A stretch of DNA of 13,071 bases from Bacteroidota bacterium (GTDB lineage Bacteria; Bacteroidota; Bacteroidia; Bacteroidales; UBA1556): assembly GCA_003648395.1 (NCBI GenBank), contig QMPB01000069.1, positions 1 through 13,071 of the forward strand, given 5' to 3'. Position numbers and translations under genes: made by a program. The notes below the pieces were generated by a model. That model did not search any database, was not told the DNA's origin, and saw only the letters and a program-made list of their open reading frames with translations. This document shows, piece by piece, positions 1 through 6,826 of the stretch (within the stretch, counting starts at the first letter, position 1; each line of letters begins with the position of its first letter).

Positions 1-316
1 AACCATTATTACTTTCCAATTGTACCAACGAATTAAATGGTGTTCCAGAAGGCTCTTTACCTACACGATTCCATACATTTTCATCAAATTTTTGCTTGGC
101 AAGGGTTAAGGTAAATACCTTTGCAATACTTTGAATTGAGAAAAATTCATCAGCATCACCAATAGAGTAGGTTTCTCCATTAATAGTATGTACTGCTATT
201 CCAAATTTACTTGAGTCTATTTCTGCCAATGCAGGAATATAATCTGCAACTTTTCCCGTCTCTGAACTATTTACAACTTCCTTATATATTCGTTCTAATA
301 TCTCTTGATAATTCAT
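1..316 (-). CDS. glsA: Glutaminase (GlsA), N-terminal 105 codons, 3' end outside window
   Basis: Serine-dependent glutaminase, which hydrolyses L-glutamine to L-glutamate and ammonia in the cytoplasm. The first 105 residues are visible and match the family from the first codon: MNYQEILERIYKEV, GKVADYIPALAEID, FGIAVHTINGETYSIGDAD, then SIQSIAKVFTL at about residues 60-70. The SxxK motif there (Ser63, Lys66) is the catalytic pair of this beta-lactamase-like fold. EPSGTPFNSLVQLE follows near residues 89-101. The ATG at 314-316 is chosen because the alignment begins there. The frame runs off the left edge intact. It lies downstream of a lipoprotein gene but is separated from it by a palindromic terminator, so it is probably its own transcription unit. 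Confidence 0.95.
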   Translation of the reverse strand, partial: MNYQEILERIYKEVVNSSETGKVADYIPALAEIDSSKFGIAVHTINGETYSIGDADEFFSIQSIAKVFTLTLAKQKFDENVWNRVGKEPSGTPFNSLVQLESNNG

Positions 317-320
317 AATG

Positions 321-328
321 CAAAACTA
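321..328 (-). promoter_or_regulatory. Possible -7 promoter box for glsA
   Basis: On the minus strand the sequence is TAGTTTTG, an exact match to the Bacteroidetes -7 consensus TAnnTTTG. A TTGG lies 18 bp upstream (347-350) and could be the -33 element, inside the terminator palindrome. The box ends only 4 bp before the glsA ATG, so a transcript from here would be leaderless or nearly so. That makes the call uncertain; the box may be chance in AT-rich DNA. Confidence 0.3.
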
Positions 329-335
329 ATAAAAC

Positions 336-369
336 AATTAAGGCTACCAATTAATTGGTAGCCTTAATT
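336..369 (-). terminator. Perfect 34-bp palindromic terminator after the lipoprotein gene
   Basis: Arms 336-350 (AATTAAGGCTACCAA) and 355-369 are exact reverse complements, and the TTAA between them is itself palindromic. Read on the minus strand it begins about 20 bp after the lipoprotein stop codon and is followed by GTTTTATTAGTTTT, a broken T-tract. This is the form of an intrinsic terminator and separates the lipoprotein gene from glsA. Confidence 0.8.
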
Positions 370-389
370 ATTAAAAAATTCTTATTCTA

Positions 390-1208
390 TTATTTGCATT
401 CGTATTCAACAGTATATGTTATAGTTTTACTATTATCAAAAGAAGTTCTTACATACTTTGTATAATAATTATCAGAATTATATTCAAACGATATTTCGTA
501 TGATTCTTCATTATCTATTTTACCAGAATCGTCTTTTACTGTCTTTTTTGTAAAATTATTTTTTGACATAAATGCAGGGTCACTTATTATGTCGTTGATT
601 CCAATATTTCTATATGGATTTATTTTGTCATCATATTCATAAGTTTCAGTATAAGAGAGCTCTAGAGCTAAAGAGCCTCCTATTTCATAAATAGTGACTT
701 CACTAACATTATCTCCAGAGTATATGTATTGGTTTTTAGAGACTTCTAACATCTGACCAAATAATTCAAAATACACAGATATATTGCTTATCTTATCTGC
801 ATTGTAAGTGTATTTGTAGAAGCCAACTCTTTTCATAGTACCTAAAGTATCTATATAAATAATAGCAGAATCAATTCTGTCTGCAATGTATTTATATACA
901 ATTTTTGATTTAAGAGATGTTCCATCATATGTTTCTATCAATGAGACTTTATCGTCTGAATAGGTCATTTTATTATTCTCAGCAAGATTGCCGTCTTTAT
1001 CATATTCATTATATTCTGTAATAAGATTCTCTGTATTATAAACCATCTTATGAAAGCTATTATCGTCTGCTGTTTCCTTTACAATATAACAGGTTTTTGC
1101 TTCTGGTGTTGGATTATCTTCATTTCCTTCATCATCATCTTTTTTACAAGAAGCAAAAGTTAGTCCTATTCCTAAAAACAGAACAAATAGTAATTTTAAA
1201 TTCTTCAT
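390..1208 (-). CDS. Surface-type lipoprotein with YD-like beta repeats (DUF4595-like)
   Basis: A 272-residue predicted lipoprotein of unknown function. Residues 1-20 form a signal peptide ending in the lipobox FASC, with Cys21 as the lipidated residue. The next residues, KKDDDEGNED, are the acidic stretch typical of the Bacteroidetes lipoprotein export signal, so the protein is probably displayed on the cell surface. The rest is about 230 residues of alternating polar/aromatic beta strands with recurring short units such as MVYNTENLITEY, MTYSDDKVSLIETY, YTYNADKISNISVYF and YIYSGDNVSEVTIY. These resemble the YD-like strand-turn repeats of DUF4595/RHS-like Bacteroidetes lipoproteins. No catalytic motif is visible. 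It is a single gene between trmH and a terminator; no exact TAnnTTTG box was found in the 89 bp upstream. The family name is my recognition and is less certain than the lipoprotein call. Confidence 0.85.
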   Translation of the reverse strand: MKNLKLLFVLFLGIGLTFASCKKDDDEGNEDNPTPEAKTCYIVKETADDNSFHKMVYNTENLITEYNEYDKDGNLAENNKMTYSDDKVSLIETYDGTSLKSKIVYKYIADRIDSAIIYIDTLGTMKRVGFYKYTYNADKISNISVYFELFGQMLEVSKNQYIYSGDNVSEVTIYEIGGSLALELSYTETYEYDDKINPYRNIGINDIISDPAFMSKNNFTKKTVKDDSGKIDNEESYEISFEYNSDNYYTKYVRTSFDNSKTITYTVEYECK

Positions 1209-1297
1209 AATTTATTTATTTAAGTGTTTATTTATTAAGAGATTATTTTCTTGTTAAGAAGATTTATAGAAAAAGAAAGGTTGCCCAATTGCAATAA

Positions 1298-1837
1298 TTA
1301 TTCCAAATTACTTTGATACTGTTGAAAACACTCCCAGATTAATACTCCAGCACTTATTGATATATTAAGAGAATGTTTAGTGCCAAATTGAGGGATTTCA
1401 ATGCAATCATCTGAAAGTACAATAACTTCATCAGATACACCTTTTACCTCATTGCCAAAAACCAAGGCTATTTCATTTGAAAAGTCAAACTCATAAGTAT
1501 CAAGCATTTTAGCTTCATCAGCCTGCTCAATTGATAAAACAGTAATTCCATTTGCTTTAAGCTCTTTTATTGCATCAACTGTATTGTCAAAATATCGCCA
1601 ACTAACACTTTCTGTTGCACCCAATGCTGTTTTTTGCATTTCTCTATGTGGAGGCTTTGCTGTAATACCACAAAGTAGTATTTCTTTAATGGTGAAAGCA
1701 TCTGAAGTTCTAAAAACAGAACCAATATTCATTAAGCTGCGGATATTATCTAGAACAATAGTTATGGGAAGCTTTTCCAGTTTCTTAAATTCTTCAACAT
1801 TTACGCGTCCTAATTCATCATTTCTGAGTTTTCTCAT
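1298..1837 (-). CDS. SpoU/TrmH-family RNA 2'-O-ribose methyltransferase
   Basis: A SAM-dependent SPOUT-class enzyme that methylates a ribose 2'-OH in tRNA or rRNA; the exact target nucleotide cannot be told from sequence. With the start at 1837 the protein has 179 residues and shows all three family motifs: NIGSVFRTSDAF (37-48, with the conserved Asn and Arg), ALVFGNEVKGVS (about 124-135), and IPQFGTKHSLNISISAG (148-164) with the SLN signature of the knotted C-terminus. There is no extra N-terminal substrate-binding domain, as in short TrmH-like proteins. The frame is open upstream to 1954, but those 39 residues overlap the end of the EnvC-like gene and do not resemble the family. The ATG at 1837 follows a purine-rich stretch and starts with MRKLRNDELGR. 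It lies 37 bp after the EnvC-like stop, probably in the same transcript. Confidence 0.92.
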   Translation of the reverse strand: MRKLRNDELGRVNVEEFKKLEKLPITIVLDNIRSLMNIGSVFRTSDAFTIKEILLCGITAKPPHREMQKTALGATESVSWRYFDNTVDAIKELKANGITVLSIEQADEAKMLDTYEFDFSNEIALVFGNEVKGVSDEVIVLSDDCIEIPQFGTKHSLNISISAGVLIWECFQQYQSNLE

Positions 1838-1874
1838 TTGTAGTTTCTCTTTTCTCTTTTGAATAAAATTTCTT

Positions 1875-3089
1875 TTATCTGCGCTTAATAATCCATTTTT
1901 CAGGATTTTGTGGCTGCAATTGTTTCCAAAGCTCAAAGTGAAGTACTGTTTCACCGCTATCTTTATCAGTCATCACAACTCCTATTTTTTGTTTTGTAGT
2001 AAGCATATCACCCTCTTTCACAAATATTTGACCTAACTTATTATAAACAGTAAAATAATTACCATGCTTTACCAATACAGCCTTATACTTAGCCATTTGA
2101 ATAATTCTAGCTACTTTCCCTGCAAATACAGCTCTCGCAATAGTTGATTGCTCACATTGAAAATCAACTCCCTTATTATCAATGGTAACATGAAGTTGTG
2201 GGTGATTATGTTTCCCAAAGTGGCTAATAATAGCACCACGTTTCATTGGCCATGGTAATTTACCAATATTTGATACAAAATCTTTCGACAACTGAACTTC
2301 AGCAGGAGTCATAGGAAGTCTATTATTATTCTTACTATTTTTCCGCATTTCCTCCTCAATTATTTTCTGAAGTTTCTTATTAAGTTTGTTCCACTCCTTT
2401 TGTTGTTGAAGTAATTGCTTACGCAAGTCCTTTTCTTTTTGCTGTAGTCTATTAATAACAGATTTTTTTCTAAGTCTGTCTTTTTCTAGCTCTTGAGTCT
2501 CATTTTCCTTAGTGATTAATAATCCCAAACGCTCATCTTTCTGCTTTTCATAAGAAGCTATTTCTTCTTCAATCTTTGCTTTTGTTTGAATAATATCGTC
2601 AGCTTTAGAACGTCGATAAGTATTATATTCTTTCAGATATCTTATTCTACGCATTGCTTGATAAAAGTCTGTTGAAGCAATTATGAACATCCACTGATCA
2701 TATTGACTACGACTCTTATAAGATTGATAAATTAAATTTGCATATTCTTTTTTTAATTGCTTTAATTCAGATTTCAGCTCTTCAATATTTTTTCTATCAA
2801 TATTTATTTGATTGTCGATTAATACAATCTCATTACTATAAGCATTAATCAACCTTTTTCGCTCTTTTACTTGTTGTTGCAGTAGATTGAGTTGATTGAG
2901 AGATGATTTCTTTTTATGTTTAGTTTCATTTAGGAGTTTCTTAGTATAGCTAATATTCTTCTCAAGTCTTCTTTGCTTGGATTGTAATTGTTTTTTAGTA
3001 ACCTTTTTCTTCTGAGCATAAGTAGGAGAATTTAGACCCATAAGCCCAATAAATATACAGAATATAAGTATTTTATAGTTAATTCTCAT
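1875..3089 (-). CDS. EnvC-like murein hydrolase activator (degenerate LytM/M23 domain)
   Basis: A 404-residue periplasmic protein. Residues 1-25 are a signal peptide ending SPTYA. Residues about 30-250 are strongly charged, Lys/Glu/Gln-rich coiled coil. A LytM (peptidase M23) domain fills about 278-404. In active LytM enzymes zinc is held by His, Asp and the second His of HxH. Here the first His is replaced by Asn305 (NKGVD, Asp309 kept), and the HxH motif reads V382-L-H384, so only its second His remains. The layout and loss match E. coli EnvC, which has no hydrolase activity and instead activates cell-wall amidases at division. I therefore infer an amidase activator, although many databases would label it 'M23 peptidase'. 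It follows a MacB/FtsX-type permease gene after 179 bp and precedes trmH. Confidence 0.9.
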   Translation of the reverse strand: MRINYKILIFCIFIGLMGLNSPTYAQKKKVTKKQLQSKQRRLEKNISYTKKLLNETKHKKKSSLNQLNLLQQQVKERKRLINAYSNEIVLIDNQINIDRKNIEELKSELKQLKKEYANLIYQSYKSRSQYDQWMFIIASTDFYQAMRRIRYLKEYNTYRRSKADDIIQTKAKIEEEIASYEKQKDERLGLLITKENETQELEKDRLRKKSVINRLQQKEKDLRKQLLQQQKEWNKLNKKLQKIIEEEMRKNSKNNNRLPMTPAEVQLSKDFVSNIGKLPWPMKRGAIISHFGKHNHPQLHVTIDNKGVDFQCEQSTIARAVFAGKVARIIQMAKYKAVLVKHGNYFTVYNKLGQIFVKEGDMLTTKQKIGVVMTDKDSGETVLHFELWKQLQPQNPEKWIIKRR

Positions 3090-3268
3090 TTGTAAATTAT
3101 GTTACTAATTATTATTTATTGCGTATGCTAATTTATAACGACTTTAGCCAAACAATAGTGCATTAAGTTTTAATTTTCAAATGCTAATTGTTAATTAAAC
3201 TTAGCACTAAACCCGCAAATTATACTTATTACTTACAATTCAGAATTAGCAACTTACAACTTTTATTT

Positions 3269-4507
3269 CTACTCCGCTCTAAGAGCCTCAATAGGGTCTA
3301 ATTTAGATGCTTTAATAGCTGGAAATAATCCAGAAACAAGCCCAACAAATAGACTAACACTAAGAGCAAATGTTAACCAAAACCAAGGTATGATAAATGG
3401 GCCATCGGTAATCATTGAAACTAAGTTTCCAAGAGCTATTCCTAAGATAATACCAATAAAACCTCCGAGTTCAGTAATTATAATAGACTCTACAAGAAAC
3501 TGATTTCTAATTGCTTTATTATTAGCTCCTAAAGCTTTTCTTAATCCAATTTCACGTTTACGTTCACTAACAGAAACAAGCATAATATTCATTAGACCAA
3601 TTGAAGCCCCTAGCAAAGTAATGAATGCAATAATAGCCGCAACGATGCTTAAAAAGCCAAGATTATCTATTAACTGCTCGGCAATATTATCGCTTCTAGA
3701 AATACTAAAATTATCTTCGTCAGCAATTTTAAGCTTACGCACCATTCTAAAAATACCTGTTGCTTCATCCACTGCTTGATTTAACAACTGCTGATTTGCC
3801 GACATAAAATTAATAGTAAAACTCATGGAGGGTCTATAATACTTCTGACGTAGCTGGCTAAGTGTGATGTATGCATTTCTATCTCCACCAAAACCCATTG
3901 AACTTCCTTTTGATTTTAGTACTCCAACAACTTTATATTTATCAGCACCAATAGAAATAATATTTCCTACGGCGGTTTTTCCTTTGAATAGTTTAGTTGC
4001 TATTTCACTTCCAATTATTACACTACTGCTTGTTCCTAGAACTTCTCTTTCTGTAAAGTTTCTTCCATATTCTAACTCATAGCCCGCTGTGAGCATATAG
4101 TTATTATCAATTCCTATTACAGGTATATTTGGATTTGTTTTCTCACTTTCGTATTTCAATGTAGCTACACCAGTAGCCCGAGCATTCAGTGAGCTTATTC
4201 CTGGAAAATCAAATCTTTTCTTAAAATCTATTGCTTGAGAATAAGTAATAGGGCCATAATTTACTCTTCTATGACCTCTTGATGACATATTTACTGACTT
4301 TAGGTTGCGAATACTGAAGGTATTAGAACCCATTCGCATAAAATTTTCGCTTATTGAACCTTTTATTGAGTCTAAAGCGGTTAATATTCCTACTAAAGCC
4401 ATAATTCCTATAGCAACAATAACCATTGTAAGAGCAGCCCTTAACACATGAGATCTAATGCTCTTAAATGCCTCCTTAATATCTTCTTTTAGCAGGCTAT
4501 AACCCAT
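3269..4507 (-). CDS. MacB/FtsX-type ABC transporter permease
   Basis: A 412-residue inner-membrane permease of the type VII (MacB/LolCE-like) ABC family. TM1 lies at about 23-45 (LTMVIVAIGIMALVGILTAL). A large extracytoplasmic MacB_PCD domain occupies about 46-280. The C-terminal FtsX domain has TM2 about 284-312, TM3 about 339-362 and TM4 about 371-395. The cytoplasmic coupling segment ERKREIGLRKALGA (315-328) and the ending ASKLDPIEALRAE are family hallmarks. Such permeases use an ATPase of the LolD/MacB type to transmit force across the membrane for efflux or lipoprotein transport. No ATPase gene is in the window, so the partner must be elsewhere. The ATG lies 2 bp after the MerR stop, so the two genes are co-transcribed and probably translationally coupled. 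Substrate unknown. Confidence 0.93.
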   Translation of the reverse strand: MGYSLLKEDIKEAFKSIRSHVLRAALTMVIVAIGIMALVGILTALDSIKGSISENFMRMGSNTFSIRNLKSVNMSSRGHRRVNYGPITYSQAIDFKKRFDFPGISSLNARATGVATLKYESEKTNPNIPVIGIDNNYMLTAGYELEYGRNFTEREVLGTSSSVIIGSEIATKLFKGKTAVGNIISIGADKYKVVGVLKSKGSSMGFGGDRNAYITLSQLRQKYYRPSMSFTINFMSANQQLLNQAVDEATGIFRMVRKLKIADEDNFSISRSDNIAEQLIDNLGFLSIVAAIIAFITLLGASIGLMNIMLVSVSERKREIGLRKALGANNKAIRNQFLVESIIITELGGFIGIILGIALGNLVSMITDGPFIIPWFWLTFALSVSLFVGLVSGLFPAIKASKLDPIEALRAE

Positions 4508-4509
4508 TG

Positions 4510-4851
4510 TTATTGTTTTATATGTTCTTTAAGTTCTAATAGGAATGATTTTACTTCTGTTAATGATTTTACAATCTCTATTTGATTAATTGTGTCTTCT
4601 TTATTATTTTTTAATTTTTCTTTTGCTCCCTGCAAGGTAAAACCTCTTTCTTTTACCAAATGATAAATAATAAAGAAATTATTTACATCAGCTTCGGTAA
4701 ACATTCTATTTCCTTTAGCGTTTTTTTTGGGTTTGATAATATCAAATTCTTTTTCCCAAAAACGAATAAGAGAAGTATTAACATCAAATATTTCGGCTAC
4801 TTCACCGATACTATAATAGAGTTTCTTTATTTCAGGCTTTTTATAAGGCAT
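4510..4851 (-). CDS. Small MerR-family transcriptional regulator
   Basis: A 113-residue DNA-binding protein. The N-terminal winged helix-turn-helix is at about 13-57: YYSIGEVAEIFDVNTSLIRFWE, then the wing KPKKNAKGNRMFTEADV, typical of the MerR family. A helical segment follows (about 58-85, FIIYHLVKERGFTLQGAKEKL) with a short coiled dimerisation tail. There is no C-terminal effector or metal-binding domain and no conserved cysteine, so this is not a classical metal sensor. It belongs to the short MerR type common in Bacteroidetes. It lies downstream of asnS, separated by a 50-bp palindromic terminator, and immediately upstream of the permease. A role in controlling its own operon is plausible but not shown. 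Confidence 0.92.
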   Translation of the reverse strand: MPYKKPEIKKLYYSIGEVAEIFDVNTSLIRFWEKEFDIIKPKKNAKGNRMFTEADVNNFFIIYHLVKERGFTLQGAKEKLKNNKEDTINQIEIVKSLTEVKSFLLELKEHIKQ

Positions 4852-4880
4852 AGCAATTATTATTTGATGTAAAAATACAG

Positions 4881-4930
4881 AAAATAATTATGTAGAAACG
4901 ATGCACGCATCGTTTCTACATAATTATTTT
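4881..4930 (-). terminator. 50-bp near-perfect palindrome, asnS terminator and dispersed-repeat candidate
   Basis: Arms 4881-4904 and 4907-4930 are exact 24-bp reverse complements around a 2-bp centre (AC). The right arm overlaps the asnS stop codon at 4929-4931. On the minus strand the hairpin follows the stop directly and is trailed by a T-rich run (CTGTATTTTTAC), fitting an intrinsic terminator between asnS and merR. The GC-richer core, TGTAGAAACGATGC and its complement, resembles the GTAGAGACG...CGTCTCTAC palindromes I know as dispersed repeats in Bacteroidetes and cyanobacteria. It may be a mobile palindrome used as a terminator. Confidence 0.85.
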
Positions 4931-6374
4931 AAAATTCTGCTTGTTTTGGTGCTCTAGGAAAAGGTATTACGTCGCGTATATTTCCCATTCCAGTTACAAA
5001 TAACATTAATCTTTCAAAACCCAACCCAAAGCCACTATGAGGTACGGAACCATATCTTCTTGTATCTAAAAACCACCACATCTCTTCTTCTGGGATATTA
5101 AAAGTTTTCATTTTGTCTAAAAGAATATTCAAATCAGATTCTCTTTCAGAACCTCCAACTATTTCGCCAATACCTGGAAAAAGAATATCCATAGCACGAA
5201 CAGTCTTTCCATCATCATTCATTTTCATATAGAAAGCTTTAATTTCACTAGGATAGTCAACAAGAATAACGGGTTTCTTGAAATGCTTTTCTACCAAATA
5301 TCTTTCGTGTTCCGATTGTAAGTCTGCACCCCAACCTTCAATAATGTAATTGAATCTCTTTTTCTTATTTGGTTTAGAATTTTTAAGAATATTAATAGCT
5401 TCAGTATATGTTAATCTCACAAAATCATTATCAACAATAGATTGAAGTTTTTCTATTAACTCCATTGATCTTTCATCGGCTTTTTTGCCTTTCTCTTCTT
5501 CTTGAAGTCTTTTACTTAAGAATTGCAAATCATCTTGGCAATTATCAAGTGCATATTTAACAACGTACTTAAGCATATCCTCTGCTAAGTCCATATTATC
5601 TGTTAAATCATTGAAGGCTACCTCTGGTTCAATCATCCAAAACTCAGCAAGATGACGAGTAGTATTAGAATTCTCAGCTCTAAAAGTTGGTCCAAAAGTA
5701 TAAACTTTACCCATTGCAAGAGCAGCAAGTTCAGCTTCTAATTGGCCACTCACAGTTAAGTTAGTTTTTTTACCAAAGAAATCTTGTTTATAATCTACTT
5801 CTCCATTTTCAGTAAGAGCAGGATTTTTAATATCTAAAGTTGTTACCTGAAACATTTCACCAGCACCTTCAGCATCAGAAGCAGTAACTATTGGAGTATG
5901 AATATTATAAAAACCGTTATCATTGAAATACTTATGTACAGCAAAAATCATAGCATGACGCATACGTGTAATAGCTCCAAAAGTATTAGTTCTAAATCTC
6001 AGATGTGCTATTTCACGAAGAAATTCTAATGAGTGTTTTTTAGGTTGTAATGGATATTTTTCTGGGTCAGCAACTCCTATAACCTTTATATTGTCAGCAA
6101 TAACCTCCATTTTTTGCCCTTTTCCTTGCGATTCCATTAACATTCCTTCCACCGCCAAAGAAGCACCAACACTCACATCTTTCATTACTTCTTCACCAAG
6201 TTTATCAAAATCAACAACTATTTGAATATTATTCAAGCAAGAGCCATCATTCATGGCAACAAATGCTACGTTTTTACTTCCTCTACGATTTCTAACCCAG
6301 CCTTTTACAAGTACTTTTCTGTTAAACTCTTCAGACTTAAATAAGTCATTAATGATAGTTCTTTTCATAATCAT
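4929..6374 (-). CDS. asnS: Asparaginyl-tRNA synthetase
   Basis: Class IIb aminoacyl-tRNA synthetase that charges tRNA-Asn with asparagine in the cytoplasm; 481 residues, slightly longer than the usual 460-470. The N-terminal OB-fold anticodon-binding domain lies at about 20-105 ([20 protein letters not shown]). The catalytic core follows: [19 protein letters not shown] (161-179), the AsnRS-type region; motif 2 [20 protein letters not shown] (230-249); and motif 3 [12 protein letters not shown] (448-459). The AEGAGEMF segment favours AsnRS over AspRS. The start could be 6374 or the third codon, Met at 6368 ([10 protein letters not shown]); the latter looks more family-like. A hairpin lies in the leader and a strong palindromic terminator at the end. 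It is divergent from the AraC-type gene. Confidence 0.97.
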   Translation of the reverse strand: MIMKRTIINDLFKSEEFNRKVLVKGWVRNRRGSKNVAFVAMNDGSCLNNIQIVVDFDKLGEEVMKDVSVGASLAVEGMLMESQGKGQKMEVIADNIKVIGVADPEKYPLQPKKHSLEFLREIAHLRFRTNTFGAITRMRHAMIFAVHKYFNDNGFYNIHTPIVTASDAEGAGEMFQVTTLDIKNPALTENGEVDYKQDFFGKKTNLTVSGQLEAELAALAMGKVYTFGPTFRAENSNTTRHLAEFWMIEPEVAFNDLTDNMDLAEDMLKYVVKYALDNCQDDLQFLSKRLQEEEKGKKADERSMELIEKLQSIVDNDFVRLTYTEAINILKNSKPNKKKRFNYIIEGWGADLQSEHERYLVEKHFKKPVILVDYPSEIKAFYMKMNDDGKTVRAMDILFPGIGEIVGGSERESDLNILLDKMKTFNIPEEEMWWFLDTRRYGSVPHSGFGLGFERLMLFVTGMGNIRDVIPFPRAPKQAEF

Positions 6375-6395
6375 AATAATAAATATTCTTAAAAT

Positions 6396-6426
6396 AGTCT
6401 AGTTTTATTAATCAAAAAACTAGACT
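6396..6426 (-). promoter_or_regulatory. Hairpin in the asnS 5' leader
   Basis: AGTCTAGTTTT at 6396-6406 is the exact reverse complement of AAAACTAGACT at 6416-6426, giving an 11-bp stem with a 9-nt loop 22 bp before the first asnS ATG. On the minus strand a T-run ending TTTTTTTGC (from about 6427) lies just upstream and might be a weak promoter box, which would put this hairpin at the very 5' end of the mRNA. There is no strong T-tract after it, so it is not an obvious terminator. Its function is unknown; it could stabilise the mRNA or act in attenuation. Confidence 0.45.
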
Positions 6427-6585
6427 GCAAAAAAACGAAATTTTTAGGGATTTGAAGCAATGAATTTAGAATTAAAATTTCCTTACTTTTTAGTGGTTGA
6501 TGTAGTATTTTAAATGCTAATATAAAAATTATTTACAATTTGCTAAAATTGATATTTAACATAATTAATATTCTCATAAAAGAAT

Positions 6586-6593
6586 TACATTTG
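6586..6593 (+). promoter_or_regulatory. Possible plus-strand promoter box upstream of the AraC-type gene
   Basis: TACATTTG (followed by C) exactly matches the Bacteroidetes -7 consensus TAnnTTTG. No TTG is visible 18-21 bp upstream for a -33 element. If used, the AraC-type mRNA would have a leader of about 230 nt that carries the inverted repeat at 6709-6768. Confidence 0.35.
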
Positions 6594-6708
6594 CTTAATG
6601 AATTACAAGGGCAAATACATCTTAATAATATCAAATAATTTCACTTGAAATCTTAAATATTAATAACAACATATTATGAATTTGTCAATTATATACAATT
6701 AATGTCAT

Positions 6709-6768
6709 CGAATTAATCGAATTTAACTAATTATTATCCGCGAGCGGATAATATATTCGTGTAATTCG
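6709..6768. repeat. Nested inverted repeat upstream of the AraC-type gene
   Basis: The inner palindrome is TATTATCCGC (6732-6741), GA, then its exact complement (6744-6753). An outer pair, CGAATTAATCGAAT (6709-6722) and ATTCGTGTAATTCG (6755-6768), is complementary at 12 of 14 positions. Each outer arm is itself a tandem of CGAAT/ATTCG with a 9-bp period. About nine unpaired bases (6723-6731) lie on the left side against one on the right. It ends 58 bp before the AraC-type start. It could be an operator, an RNA hairpin in the leader, or a small dispersed palindromic repeat. Confidence 0.7.
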
Positions 6769-6826
6769 TGAGATTAGATGATATCATTTTTAATAAATGA
6801 AATTAATTTAGATGCGTTTACCTTGA

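Larger units (their letters stand above)
6375..6826. other. 452-bp divergent spacer between asnS and the AraC-type gene
   Basis: Very AT-rich, with stop codons in all frames and no gene I can support. It contains the asnS leader hairpin (6396-6426), an exact plus-strand -7 type box at 6586-6593, and a nested inverted repeat at 6709-6768. The remainder, about 6430-6580 and 6600-6700, shows no recognisable structure. Confidence 0.7.

Noticed and set aside
1838..1954. N-terminal extension of the TrmH-type protein (39 residues in frame upstream of 1837).
   Set aside because: It overlaps the 3' end of the EnvC-like gene, does not resemble the family, and a good internal ATG at 1837 begins the conserved part.
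3090..3268. Three CAAAnnnTA boxes (minus-strand TAnnnTTTG) before the EnvC-like gene as promoters.
   Set aside because: Each has a 3-base spacer instead of 2 and none has a clear -33 partner; not better than chance in this AT-rich spacer.
6598..6648. Possible 16-residue leader peptide (MNYKGKYILIISNNFT) 5 bp after the TACATTTG box.
   Set aside because: Too short to tell from chance in AT-rich DNA; no ribosome binding site, no amino-acid-rich run and no attenuator downstream.
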